Positions 7,198 to 15,085 are shown, counted from the first letter of the stretch. The stretch: DNA of 33,826 nt from Anaerolineales bacterium (GCA_016932715.1 JAFGCG010000145.1:1-33826); one strand, 5' to 3'. Numbers and translations: made by a program. Notes: generated from the letters alone by a model not told the origin.

Positions 7198-8208
7198 ATG
7201 AACGTTCCTGATTTACCTGTTCCTGATTTCTTTAATGCTGAGAAGGTCGGCGCGATCTGGCGGATTCCCTACGAGGAGCGCGCAAGCCAGGCGCGGGAAT
7301 GGGCGCGTCGACACGCCCTGCAGCCTGCTTCCGTTGATGCGGCCAGAACCTGGCTGATGCTGATCGACGTGCAAAATACATTCTGCATCCCCGACTTTGA
7401 GCTCTACGTCGGCGGTCGCAGCGGACGCGGCGCGGTGGAGGACAACGCGCGCCTGTGTGAATTCATCTATCGCAAGCTGGGCAGCATTACGCGGATCACT
7501 GCCACGCTGGACACGCATCTGACCATGCAGGTCTTTCACGCCATTTTCTTCGTGGACAAAGATGGAAATCATCCCGCGCCCTACACGGATATCCATGTTT
7601 CCGAATTACGGGATGGCAAATGGAAATTCAATCCTGCCCTGGCTGATCAATTTGAGATTGCCCCGGAATACGGACAACAGATGGTGGTCCACTACGCCGA
7701 GGCGCTGCAGAAAAGCGGAAAATATGCCCTGACGATCTGGCCCTATCACGCCATGCTCGGGGGTCTGGGTCACGCGCTGGTTTCTTCCGTAGCCGAGGCG
7801 CTCTTTTTCCATTCCGTCGCGCGGCTGGCTCAGACAGAGATTGTGATCAAAGGCGATACACCCTTCACAGAAAATTATTCCGTGATCGGTCCCGAGGTGC
7901 TGACCGGTCCCATGGATGAGATGCTTGGGGTGCACGATCAAAGGTTCATCCAGGAGTTACAGGAATGTGACCGGCTGATCATCGCCGGGCAGGCCAAGAG
8001 TCATTGCGTTGCCTGGACGGTTTCTGATCTGCTCGAAGATATTGCCGTCACCGATCTTGAGCTCGCTAAAAAAGTCTATCTGCTCGAGGACTGTACCTCG
8101 CCCGTCGTTGTGCCTGGCGTGGTGGATCATACCGAGGTGGCGGACGCAGCCTACGAACGATTCGCAAAAGCAGGCATGCACATTGTGAAGTCGACGGAAG
8201 ATTTCTAG
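7198..8208 (+). CDS. Isochorismatase-family cysteine hydrolase, probable nicotinamidase
   Basis: A 336-residue protein of the isochorismatase/nicotinamidase superfamily. The catalytic triad is readable: Asp57 in LIDVQN, Lys218 in IVIKGDTPF and Cys270 in AGQAKSHCVAWT. Asp105 and His107 (TLDTHL) and His184 (WPYHAMLGG) sit where nicotinamidases bind their metal. It is longer than typical PncA (about 200 residues), with extra sequence around 70-90 and 115-175. The next gene encodes nicotinate phosphoribosyltransferase, so the likely job is nicotinamide to nicotinate in cytoplasmic NAD salvage. Another amide hydrolase role cannot be excluded. GGAGG supports the start. Confidence 0.8.
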   Translation: MNVPDLPVPDFFNAEKVGAIWRIPYEERASQAREWARRHALQPASVDAARTWLMLIDVQNTFCIPDFELYVGGRSGRGAVEDNARLCEFIYRKLGSITRITATLDTHLTMQVFHAIFFVDKDGNHPAPYTDIHVSELRDGKWKFNPALADQFEIAPEYGQQMVVHYAEALQKSGKYALTIWPYHAMLGGLGHALVSSVAEALFFHSVARLAQTEIVIKGDTPFTENYSVIGPEVLTGPMDEMLGVHDQRFIQELQECDRLIIAGQAKSHCVAWTVSDLLEDIAVTDLELAKKVYLLEDCTSPVVVPGVVDHTEVADAAYERFAKAGMHIVKSTEDF

Positions 8209-8232
8209 TTCAGGTGCACAGGTTGCAGGTAT

Positions 8233-8314
8233 ACAAGTAGACAAGTATACAGGTACACAAGTAAACAAAGTGCGCGTTTCCCTGTTTACTTGTCTACTTT
8301 TTACTTGTGTACCT
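8233..8314. repeat. Interleaved inverted repeats of ACAAGTA type before the NAPRTase gene
   Basis: Two perfect inverted pairs interleave: AAGTAGACAAGTA (8235-8247) with 8287-8299, and AGGTACACAAGTAA (8251-8264) with 8301-8314. Their order is A-B-A'-B', so the two stems cannot both form as a simple nested hairpin. The last arm ends right before the CTGAGG ribosome binding site of the downstream gene. Confidence 0.7.
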
Positions 8315-8325
8315 CTGAGGATCCC

Positions 8326-9669
8326 ATGAGCATTTTCGACAATAAACGACTTACCAACAAGACCTTCAAACTCGATATCGACCGCATGCGCCGGGGCTGG
8401 TATTCGGACAAATATTTCGAAAACATCGGCCGCATGCTGACGGTACTGGCATCAGAGGGATATGTGTATTCGGGCAAATATCACAACCTGCCGGCCGACG
8501 TTTCAGCGGAGGAGGTCGCGGTTGGCGATATCGAAGTGGAGATGCAATGGTTCACGCGCCGCGCTGGGAATACCATCGTCGTCGGCGTGGATAAATCGCT
8601 GGAAATGCTCAGGTGCTGCACCGGCTACTGGGAGGGCGATCGATTTGTCGATACTTCGGACAAGTTGGAAGTGTGGGCTGTCCATGATGGAACCGTTGTC
8701 AAATCGGATGGCAATCCGCTGCATGCCGAGCCTGTCATCAAAGTCCGCGGACGCTATCGCGATTTCGCCCTGCTGGAAACACCCACGCTGGGAACCCTCA
8801 CCCGCTCGAGTCGCGTAGCCACAAACGTTTATGAAACCTTGATGGCGGCGCGCGGCAAACCCGTCCTGTTCTTTCCGGCGCGCTTTGACATGCACGAAGT
8901 CCAGGCGGCGGATGGATACTCCTACAATATTGCCATCCAGCGTTTCAACATGGATTTCTCCCACCAGATCGGATCCTTCGTCTCGACCGACGCGCAAGGC
9001 GACTGGTGGGGCGGCGCAGGCGGCGGGACCGTGGCTCACGCGGCGATCGCTTCGTTCCTCGGCGACACAGCCGAAGCCATGATGCACTTCGCGCGTGTCC
9101 TGCCTGCCAGCATTCCGCGGATCGCGCTGGTGGATTTCAATAATGACTCTGTCACCGACACCCTGCGCGTGCTGGAGGCGATGTTCCGGAAATACCGCGA
9201 GCTGTGCGACGCTGGCGACCAGGCCGAGGCAGAGAAATATGTTTTGTATGGGGTGCGCCTGGATACAAGCGGCTCGGTCCGGGATGTGTCTGTGGCTCCG
9301 CTGGGTGACCCGGGGCTTGACCTGGGAGTCAACCCGCGCCTGGTCTTCAATGTCCGCCAGGCGCTGGATTCCGCCTTCGAAAGCTGGGACCTCCCCGCGG
9401 CGTGGCAGGAGGCGGCGCATACCTATTGCCGCAATGTGAAAATCGTCGTCTCCGGCGGTTTCAACCCGGAGAAAATCCGCAGGTTCGAAAAGCTGGGCGT
9501 CCCTGTGGACATTTACGCGGTCGGTTCGTGGCTGTTCAACAACAATGGCGACACGGTGACTGATTTTACCGGAGATGTGGTACGCGTGAAGGTCCATGGT
9601 AAATGGATCGATATGGCGAAGGTGGGAAGGAAGCCGCTGGATAACCCGAATCTGGAACGGGTGTGGTGA
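8326..9669 (+). CDS. pncB: Nicotinate phosphoribosyltransferase
   Basis: A 447-residue nicotinate phosphoribosyltransferase. It converts nicotinate and PRPP to nicotinate mononucleotide, the entry step of the Preiss-Handler route to NAD. Family features include VIKVRGRYRDFALLETPTLG near 140-160, the FFPARFDMHEVQAADGYSYN region near 185-205, GVRLDTSGSVRD near 310-320 and VSGGFNPEKIRRFEKLGVPV near 380-400 in the phosphate-binding barrel. The start at 8326 has GAGG six bases upstream; an in-frame ATG at 8290 is rejected because the extra residues come from the repeat. It probably shares a transcript with the nicotinamidase-like gene before it. Confidence 0.87.
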   Translation: MSIFDNKRLTNKTFKLDIDRMRRGWYSDKYFENIGRMLTVLASEGYVYSGKYHNLPADVSAEEVAVGDIEVEMQWFTRRAGNTIVVGVDKSLEMLRCCTGYWEGDRFVDTSDKLEVWAVHDGTVVKSDGNPLHAEPVIKVRGRYRDFALLETPTLGTLTRSSRVATNVYETLMAARGKPVLFFPARFDMHEVQAADGYSYNIAIQRFNMDFSHQIGSFVSTDAQGDWWGGAGGGTVAHAAIASFLGDTAEAMMHFARVLPASIPRIALVDFNNDSVTDTLRVLEAMFRKYRELCDAGDQAEAEKYVLYGVRLDTSGSVRDVSVAPLGDPGLDLGVNPRLVFNVRQALDSAFESWDLPAAWQEAAHTYCRNVKIVVSGGFNPEKIRRFEKLGVPVDIYAVGSWLFNNNGDTVTDFTGDVVRVKVHGKWIDMAKVGRKPLDNPNLERVW

Positions 9670-9679
9670 TTCTTACACC

Positions 9680-9760
9680 GTGAAGGGCGCGAAGAATCTT
9701 TCCTCTTTCCTCTTCCTCTTTCTTCTTTCTTCTTTGCACTCTTCGCGCACTTTGCGGTTC
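9680..9760. repeat. Inverted repeat around a polypyrimidine tract in a convergent gap
   Basis: GCGCGAAGA (9687-9695) pairs with TCTTCGCGC (9740-9748) around a nearly pure pyrimidine tract (9697-9735). On the minus strand the right end reads as a CGCAAAGTGCGCGAAGAGTG repeat. It lies between two convergent genes and could serve as a bidirectional terminator. Confidence 0.55.
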
Positions 9761-11852
9761 AGATAGTCATTCTCTCCACCTTGAACGGTGTCCCCTCGAC
9801 CTTTTCTTCCTCGAACTCCCGCGCGGCGAGATGACCGGAGAACACTGCCTGTGCAATAATGTTCGGCGCTTCGGCATCGCCAATGATTCGCAGCGATTGT
9901 ATTTTGCCCACTTCCAGAGCGGGTTTGAGGGCGTGATATAACGAGTCGTTCGGAATCCGATCGCTCACCAGCAGGACTCCATCACGCGGCAGTTCCATTC
10001 CTTCCCCTGAAACCATGTTTTTCAACCTGACACAGTCGTTCCTGATTTCGCTCAAGACAGTCTGCGGATATAACTTCACACCGAGCTTCATCAGCCGGTG
10101 CTGAATGCGTTCCTGTTCGAGGGTGAATTGTGACCAGTAGGAAACCAGCGGCGCAGGCGTAACGAGCGAGACAATGCCTCCCTGCCCGGCAAGCAATTCC
10201 GCCAGCACCCCACCCATGTAAAAGTGATCGTCATCGTAAATCACTATGTTTTGGACTCCGACAGCTTGCTGTCGAGGATTCAGGAGCAAGCTCCTGGACT
10301 CCATATTCATTTCCATCAAATCCTCTGGGCTAAACACATTTTGTAAATCGTGTCCGGGGATCGGTTTGCGCAGCGTGCGCCCCATCCCATCGCCTCGCCA
10401 GGTCGCGCCTGTCGCCACGATGACATTCTGCACATCGGTTTCCAGGATCTCCTCTGCCGTCATCGGGCTGGAGGGGTACACGGCGACCTTCTTCATCTTT
10501 TTGATCTGCGTCAAGCGCCAATCGACGAGGCGGCGCCATTCGTTCAAGCCCGGCAAGGCGGCTTCGCGGATCACGCGTCCGCCCAGCTCCCGGCGCCTCT
10601 CGAGCAGGGTCACGTCATAGCCGCGTTGACCGAGCGCCCGCGCGGCTTCCAGCCCGGCCGGTCCCGCGCCGACGATCATCACTTCCTGATCGGATTTCTT
10701 CGGTGAGATGATCTCGGGATGCCAGCCGCGCCGCCATTCCTCGCCCATGGTCGGGTTCTGCGTGCAGCGGATCGGCACGAAGCGTGTATCGCCGGTCACG
10801 CAGATGTTGCAGCCGATGCATTCGCGGATGTCTTCCACGCGCTCCTCTTTGATCTTGTTCGGCAAAAACGGGTCGGCGATCGAAGGCCGCGCCGCGCCGA
10901 TGAAATCCATCACCCCGCGTTTGATCGCCGCAACCATCGAATCAGGCGACGTGTAGCGTCCCACGCCCACGACTGGTTTCGTCGTCAATTGTTTGACGAA
11001 CGAAATGTATTTTTCCTGCTGGCCTTCTTTTTCGAAGCGGGAGGTGACGGAGTCGTTGCTCCAGCCGCTAATGTTTACATCCCACAAGTCCGGTAACTCA
11101 GCCAGCATGGCGACGACATCGTGCCCCTCGCCCTGATGCGTGATTCCCTCTGCGCCAATCAATTCATCCACTGCAAAACGGACCGCCACCGCGCATTTGT
11201 CGCCAACGGCTTCTTTGGTTTCTTCGATCAGTTCACGCAGGAAACGGACACGATTCTCCAACGAGCCTCCGTATTCGTCGGTGCGGTCGTTGAAGCGCTT
11301 CGTAATAAATTGCATGGCGGCTGTCATTCCGTGTGCCGCGTAACAATAGACGATGTCGAAGCCTGCGCGCCTGGCACGCAGCGCTGCCTGGCGGTGCCAC
11401 TTGCGCACGGCCCGAATATCCTCCTTGTCCATGCGGCGGGTTTGGACCGGGTCATAGCCTGAGCCGCCAATGGTCCCCATCGAAATGGGCGCAAGCGATG
11501 GGAGGCGCGCATACAGGTTCGGGGCATTGTACCCGTGATAAGCAAGCTCGATCCCGGCGAGCGAGCCATGCTGGTGAACCGCCTCCGCCATCAATGCCAG
11601 CGCAGGGATGTCATCATCATCCCACAGACGCCCTTCGAAGTAGGGTGAAAGATCGCTCGAGGCATGGATCTCCACTTCCTCCGTGCAGACTACGCCCCAG
11701 CCGCCTTCCGCTTTCATGCCGCGCATGGCTGCCAGTCCCTGCGGCATACGATAGCCGAACCCGTTACAATGCGGCGCCTGATAAAAACGGTTCGGAGCGA
11801 TGACAGGACCGATCCGAACCGTTTCGAATAATATGGCATAAGGATTGTTCAT
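9759..11852 (-). CDS. Trimethylamine/histamine dehydrogenase-like FMN-[4Fe-4S] oxidoreductase
   Basis: A 697-residue flavoprotein with a TMADH layout: an old-yellow-enzyme FMN barrel (about 1-340), an iron-sulfur segment and FAD/NAD-fold domains (about 385-697, with VGAGPAGLEAARALG). Cys29 in APHCNG matches the cysteine that binds FMN covalently in TMADH. Cys345, Cys348, Cys351 and Cys363 form the [4Fe-4S] set. His174, Tyr171 and Asp267 match the catalytic residues. Of the TMADH aromatic bowl only Trp264 remains; the Tyr60 and Trp355 positions are Glu59 and Asp355. From memory, an Asp at the latter is seen in histamine dehydrogenase, so the substrate may be a primary or di-amine. A palindromic repeat lies in frame at about residues 517-534. 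Confidence 0.82.
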   Translation of the reverse strand: MNNPYAILFETVRIGPVIAPNRFYQAPHCNGFGYRMPQGLAAMRGMKAEGGWGVVCTEEVEIHASSDLSPYFEGRLWDDDDIPALALMAEAVHQHGSLAGIELAYHGYNAPNLYARLPSLAPISMGTIGGSGYDPVQTRRMDKEDIRAVRKWHRQAALRARRAGFDIVYCYAAHGMTAAMQFITKRFNDRTDEYGGSLENRVRFLRELIEETKEAVGDKCAVAVRFAVDELIGAEGITHQGEGHDVVAMLAELPDLWDVNISGWSNDSVTSRFEKEGQQEKYISFVKQLTTKPVVGVGRYTSPDSMVAAIKRGVMDFIGAARPSIADPFLPNKIKEERVEDIRECIGCNICVTGDTRFVPIRCTQNPTMGEEWRRGWHPEIISPKKSDQEVMIVGAGPAGLEAARALGQRGYDVTLLERRRELGGRVIREAALPGLNEWRRLVDWRLTQIKKMKKVAVYPSSPMTAEEILETDVQNVIVATGATWRGDGMGRTLRKPIPGHDLQNVFSPEDLMEMNMESRSLLLNPRQQAVGVQNIVIYDDDHFYMGGVLAELLAGQGGIVSLVTPAPLVSYWSQFTLEQERIQHRLMKLGVKLYPQTVLSEIRNDCVRLKNMVSGEGMELPRDGVLLVSDRIPNDSLYHALKPALEVGKIQSLRIIGDAEAPNIIAQAVFSGHLAAREFEEEKVEGTPFKVERMTI
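10253..10302. repeat. Double-hairpin palindromic element inside the TMADH-like gene
   Basis: GGACTCC at 10253-10259 and 10296-10302 bound two perfect 7-pair hairpins: CGACAGC-TT-GCTGTCG (10259-10274) and CAGGAGC-AA-GCTCCTG (10281-10296). The element is translated in frame as about 16 residues between the start of the FAD/NAD region and the VIYDDD strand. A related copy lies at 33349-33370 in the DUF711 gene. Confidence 0.75.
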
Positions 11853-11861
11853 TAACTTCCT

Positions 11862-11922
11862 TTCGCGCTGAGCGGACTGGCGCCTTCGCGCCGAGTAGGC
11901 GTAGTCGAAGTGCAGACACGCC
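11862..11922. repeat. Dispersed repeat of the CTTCGACTACGC type
   Basis: On the minus strand the gap between arsC1 and the TMADH-like gene contains CACTTCGACTACGCCTAC followed by a GGCGCGAAGGCGCC hairpin. Similar phrases are widespread in environmental bacterial genomes. The 76-base gap shows no other feature. Confidence 0.45.
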
Positions 11923-11928
11923 AGCTTA

Positions 11929-12336
11929 CTATCCTTCCAACAACTTGGGAATGACCTCCAGCATCTCGCTTCGCACCTGACGAAAGACCTGCTTCCGTTC
12001 CTGGCGCGTTCCCTCTGCTTTGGCAGGATCGGCGAACCCGCGATGGACGCGTCGTCCCGCTTTCCCGGGCCACACCGGACATGCCTCCGCGGCTGAATCG
12101 CAGACCGTCACGACGAGGTCAAAGTCTCTGGTCGGCAAGTCATTGATGTGTTTGGATGTGCCTGAATGTGTTATGCCGATTTCATTCAATGCTTCGATTG
12201 CCATCTCATGGACATAACCGGCTGGTTTTACACCCGCTGAATACGCTCTCCACTCCGGGTAACGCGCGTTGACAATGGCTTCCGCCATCTGGGAGCGACA
12301 GGAATTACCAGTGCAGAGGAAGAGGACAGTTGGCAT
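11929..12336 (-). CDS. arsC: Thioredoxin-type arsenate reductase (low-molecular-weight phosphatase fold)
   Basis: A 135-residue protein with the LMW tyrosine phosphatase fold. The CX5R phosphate loop is CTGNSCR (Cys8 to Arg14). Cys79 and Cys86 in TVCDSAAEACP occupy the places of the Cys82/Cys89 relay in thioredoxin-coupled ArsC, and the DPAKAEG segment (about 103-109) carries the general acid. These cysteines favour arsenate reductase over a tyrosine phosphatase. It is the last gene of the pstSCAB system-1 operon, so it would reduce arsenate imported with phosphate. No arsenite exporter or ArsR lies in the window. AGGAGA supports the start. Confidence 0.82.
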   Translation of the reverse strand: MPTVLFLCTGNSCRSQMAEAIVNARYPEWRAYSAGVKPAGYVHEMAIEALNEIGITHSGTSKHINDLPTRDFDLVVTVCDSAAEACPVWPGKAGRRVHRGFADPAKAEGTRQERKQVFRQVRSEMLEVIPKLLEG

Positions 12337-12354
12337 AAAAGTAATCTCCTGAAA

Positions 12355-12432
12355 CTCACCACGGAGTTCACAGAGATCACAGAGTTCTCTTTTTTTGTTT
12401 TTCTCCGTGCGCTCGGTGCTCTCTGTGGTGAA
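12355..12432. repeat. Inverted CACCACGGAG-type dispersed repeat
   Basis: TCACCACGGAG (12356-12366) and CTCTGTGGTGA (12421-12431) form an 11-base arm pair with one mismatch. Between them are repeated CACAGAG/CTCGGTG units and a T-run (12389-12402). It fills the pstB1-arsC1 gap. On the minus strand it could also lower expression of arsC1 relative to pst. Confidence 0.65.
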
Positions 12433-12434
12433 AT

Positions 12435-13190
12435 TTAGCCGAACCTTCCCGTCACGTACTCCTCTGTCCGTTTTTGTCTGGGCGCGGTGAAGAGCGATTG
12501 GCCTTCTCCGTATTCGATCAATTCACCCTGCAAAAAGAACGCCGCGTAATCAGCAGTACGTGCTGCCTGCTGCACGGAATGAGGCACAAGGATGATGGTG
12601 TATTCCTTCTTGAGTTCCTGTAGGGCGGCTTCCACTTTGCCGGTCGAGATGGGGTCGAGTCCGGAGGTTGGCTCGTCGAGCAGGATGATCTCAGGCTGCA
12701 GCGCGAGGGAACGCGCCAGGCACAAGCGCTGCTGCTGTCCGCCGGAGAGGGCGATGGCCGGATCGTCGAGCCGGTCATTGACCTCCTCCCACAGCGCAGC
12801 CAGCTTCAGGCTTCGTTCGACCGCTTCCTCCAGCTTCGACCTGCGTTTCTCGCCGGCGAGTTCCAGACCATAGGTCAAATTTCCGCGGATGCTCAACGGC
12901 AGTACAACCGGGCGCGCAAAGACCATGCCAATTTTCCGGCGCAAGGCGATGACATCCACATCCGGGTCAAGGATATTTTTGCCATCGATGAGGATCTTTC
13001 CTGAGGATGCCTTAACTTCGGTAAGATCGTTCAAGCGGTTGAGGCAGCGCAGCAGCGTCGACTTTCCGCCTCCGGCAGGACCGAAGAGGACGGTCACCGC
13101 TTTCTCGCGGATGTTCAGGCTGATGCCGCGCAGTGACTCAATTCCATCCGCGTATTGCAATGACAGGTTTTCGATAATTATTTTATCCAT
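12435..13190 (-). CDS. pstB: Phosphate ABC transporter ATPase PstB, system 1 (altered Q-loop)
   Basis: A 251-residue PstB-like ATPase. It has Walker A GPAGGGKST (37-45; usual PstB has GPSGCGKST), signature LSGGQ (148-152), Walker B ILLDEP (Asp172, Glu173) and the switch His in LVPHSVQQAA. The C-terminus TEEYVTGRFG is PstB-like. The Q-loop, normally [10 protein letters not shown], reads MVFARPVVLP, so the conserved Gln that couples ATP to the membrane subunits is Ala92. It ends the pstSCAB series and is followed by arsC1. The altered loop may be a subfamily trait and not a defect, because pstA and pstC beside it look intact. No clear ribosome binding site. Confidence 0.88.
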   Translation of the reverse strand: MDKIIIENLSLQYADGIESLRGISLNIREKAVTVLFGPAGGGKSTLLRCLNRLNDLTEVKASSGKILIDGKNILDPDVDVIALRRKIGMVFARPVVLPLSIRGNLTYGLELAGEKRRSKLEEAVERSLKLAALWEEVNDRLDDPAIALSGGQQQRLCLARSLALQPEIILLDEPTSGLDPISTGKVEAALQELKKEYTIILVPHSVQQAARTADYAAFFLQGELIEYGEGQSLFTAPRQKRTEEYVTGRFG

Positions 13191-13204
13191 TGGTTTCTAC
13201 CAAA

Positions 13205-13275
13205 AGACCACAGACCACAGACCATAGACCACAGACGACGAAAAAATGGTCTATGGTCCATTGTCCATGGTCTGG
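13205..13275. repeat. GACCACAGACCATAGACC-type repeat, inverted
   Basis: Several copies of a 7-base unit (AGACCAC/AGACCAT) run from 13205 to 13239, and inverted copies from 13247 to 13275. ACCATAGACCA (13221-13231) and TGGTCTATGGT (13247-13257) pair perfectly. It fills the pstA1-pstB1 gap within the operon. Confidence 0.7.
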
Positions 13276-13277
13276 AA

Positions 13278-14141
13278 TTACCATTGTCGTTTTGCCCTTG
13301 CCCTGGAACGGATGACGGTTGCGATGACATTCATGGTCAGTACAAAGACCAGCAAAACGAGTGCAGTACCATATTGGATTTGAATTGGCATTTCCGGGAC
13401 CTGGGTGGAGATCACGAAAAGATGGTAGGGCAATGCCATGGTTGCATCGAAAGGCGAGTGAGGCAAACGCGGCAGGAAGAAGGCTGCGCCCGTGAAGAGG
13501 ATGGGAGCTGTTTCTCCTGCGGCGCGCTCCAGCCCGAGAATGACTCCTGTCAGGATCCCGGGCAGCGCCTCCTTCAAGACGATACGACGGATGGTCTGCC
13601 AGCGCGTGGCGCCCAGCGAGATGCTCACTGTGCGGAATGCCTGCGGCACCGAGCGCAATGACTCTTCTGCGGTACTGATGATGACCGGCAGGGTCATGAT
13701 CGAAAGCGTCAGGGAGGCAGCCAGGATGGACGTGCCGAAATTCAAAAAGATGACAAAAAGACCCAGACCAAATAGTCCGTAGACGACCGATGGAATGCCT
13801 GCCAGGTTGATGATCGCGATCCGGATCGTGCGGGTGAGAGGCGTATCGGAGGCATATTCGGCAAGATAGATCGCCGCCGCAATGCCCAGCGGAACGGAGA
13901 AAATGGCTGTGCCTACCGTGAGGTAGAGCGTGCCGATGATTGCCGGCAGGATCCCGCCCGCCCGCATGCCATCATGTGGAAAGCCGGTCAGGAACTCCGT
14001 GGAGATCGCCGGCAGACCCTGGATCAATATGTAGATAACGACCGCGATAATCGGGAGGACGGTTGCTACCGCCATCAACGTGAGAGCCGTATAGCCAATC
14101 TGCTGTACAAGATGACGGTTGAGGGAGAGTAGGCGTTTCAT
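13278..14141 (-). CDS. pstA: Phosphate ABC transporter permease PstA, system 1
   Basis: A 287-residue inner-membrane permease of normal PstA length with about six helices. The first helix (about 17-40) is followed by a short outside loop and then the five-helix permease core. Family signatures include IAAAIYLAEYA (about 87-97), INLAGIPSVVYGLFGLGLF (about 110-128) and the cytoplasmic coupling loop SVPQAFRTVSISLGATRWQTIRRIVLKEALPGI (about 162-195) that contacts PstB. It overlaps the end of pstC1 by four bases (ATGA), so the two are translationally coupled. Confidence 0.92.
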   Translation of the reverse strand: MKRLLSLNRHLVQQIGYTALTLMAVATVLPIIAVVIYILIQGLPAISTEFLTGFPHDGMRAGGILPAIIGTLYLTVGTAIFSVPLGIAAAIYLAEYASDTPLTRTIRIAIINLAGIPSVVYGLFGLGLFVIFLNFGTSILAASLTLSIMTLPVIISTAEESLRSVPQAFRTVSISLGATRWQTIRRIVLKEALPGILTGVILGLERAAGETAPILFTGAAFFLPRLPHSPFDATMALPYHLFVISTQVPEMPIQIQYGTALVLLVFVLTMNVIATVIRSRARAKRQW

Positions 14142-15034
14142 GACAGGATCCTCTCGGCGCGCTTCTTGGCGCGGAAGACGACCGAAGACGCCGCGATGTT
14201 CACTCCCATGGAGATCAGGAATAAGACCATGCCAATAAAGAACAACACATGATAATGAGTGCTGCCGCTCGCGACTTCACCCATTTCCGCCGCGATGGTC
14301 GCGGTCATGGTACGGACCGGGGAAAACAGGCTGCCAAGTTTCAGCGCGAGCACCGGTGCATTCCCGGTGACCATCATCACGGTCATCGTCTCGCCGATGG
14401 CGCGTCCGATGCCCAGCATGATTGCGGTCAATACACCTGAGCGTGCGGCCGGGAACGTCACTCGCCAGATCGTCTGCCAGCGCGTGGCGCCCAGCGCCCA
14501 GGCGCCCTCGCGATAGGCGCGCGGCACGGCATCCAGCGCATCTTCCGCCACCGACACGACGGTGGGCACCGCGATCCCGCCGAGGAGCAGGGAACCTGTC
14601 AGGGCGGTCAGACCCGTTGGCAGGTCCAGAAAGACGCGCAGGAACGGCGAGAGGAGCAGGATCCCGAGAAACCCGAGCACCACGGAAGGCAGTCCTCCCA
14701 GCAGCTCGACTAGCGGTTTGAGGATTTCGCGCATCCAGCGCGGCGCGATCTCAGAAATATAGACCGCTGTACCGATCCCGAGGGGAACGGCAACGAGCGT
14801 CGCACCGAGGGTCACGATCAATGAACCTGTGATCAGAGGCAGAATTCCATAATATTCTTCAATGGGATACCAGCGGGTACTGAGGAGGGAAGTGATGTCT
14901 GCCTTCCAAAAAGTGGGGAGGCCCTCCCGCACCAGGAAGAAAAAGATGAGTGCAACAAAGAGAATGGCTGAGTACCCCGAAGCCTTGACCAGACGAGTGA
15001 TCACAAATTCGCGCCAGTTAAGAGATTTTTCCAT
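14138..15034 (-). CDS. pstC: Phosphate ABC transporter permease PstC, system 1
   Basis: A 298-residue permease of usual PstC length with about six helices. Signatures are VPLGIGTAVYISEIAP (about 82-97), KPLVELLGGLPSVVLGFLG (about 105-123) and the coupling loop VPRAYREGAWALGATRWQTIW (about 168-188), followed by GIGRAIGETMTVMMVTGN. With PstA it forms the phosphate channel across the inner membrane. GGGAG, eight bases before the ATG, lies inside the dispersed repeat that ends pstS1. Confidence 0.92.
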   Translation of the reverse strand: MEKSLNWREFVITRLVKASGYSAILFVALIFFFLVREGLPTFWKADITSLLSTRWYPIEEYYGILPLITGSLIVTLGATLVAVPLGIGTAVYISEIAPRWMREILKPLVELLGGLPSVVLGFLGILLLSPFLRVFLDLPTGLTALTGSLLLGGIAVPTVVSVAEDALDAVPRAYREGAWALGATRWQTIWRVTFPAARSGVLTAIMLGIGRAIGETMTVMMVTGNAPVLALKLGSLFSPVRTMTATIAAEMGEVASGSTHYHVLFFIGMVLFLISMGVNIAASSVVFRAKKRAERILS

Positions 15035-15040
15035 ACGGTT

Positions 15041-15085
15041 TCTCCCGCCTCTCCCTTAGGGAGAGAGGCTGGGGGTGAGGGATGC
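15041..15085. repeat. CCCTCACCCCC...CTCTCCC repeat spanning the pstS1 stop codon
   Basis: On the minus strand the segment reads CCCTCACCCCCAGCCTCTC, then CCCTAAGGGAGAGGCGGGAG. CTCTCCC (15049-15055) and GGGAGAG (15059-15065) form a hairpin whose loop is the TAA stop of pstS1. The final residues of PstS1 (SLTPSLSP) and the ribosome binding site of pstC1 both come from this element. Similar repeats are widespread in bacteria. Confidence 0.7.

Noticed and set aside
8290..8325. Upstream in-frame start of the NAPRTase gene
   Set aside because: The extra residues are translated repeat sequence; the ATG at 8326 has GAGG at proper spacing.
8503..9597. 364-codon minus-strand open frame
   Set aside because: It lies entirely opposite the NAPRTase gene, shows no family motifs, and has no ribosome binding site; the sense frame carries clear enzyme motifs.
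12435..13190. PstB1 as a pseudogene
   Set aside because: The frame is full length with intact Walker, signature and switch motifs in an ordered operon; the altered Q-loop alone does not indicate decay.
13205..13275. Possible CRISPR array from short repeated units
   Set aside because: Units are about 7 bases with no unique spacers, and there are no cas genes. The 14-base tandem at 31636-31672 was dismissed for the same reason.
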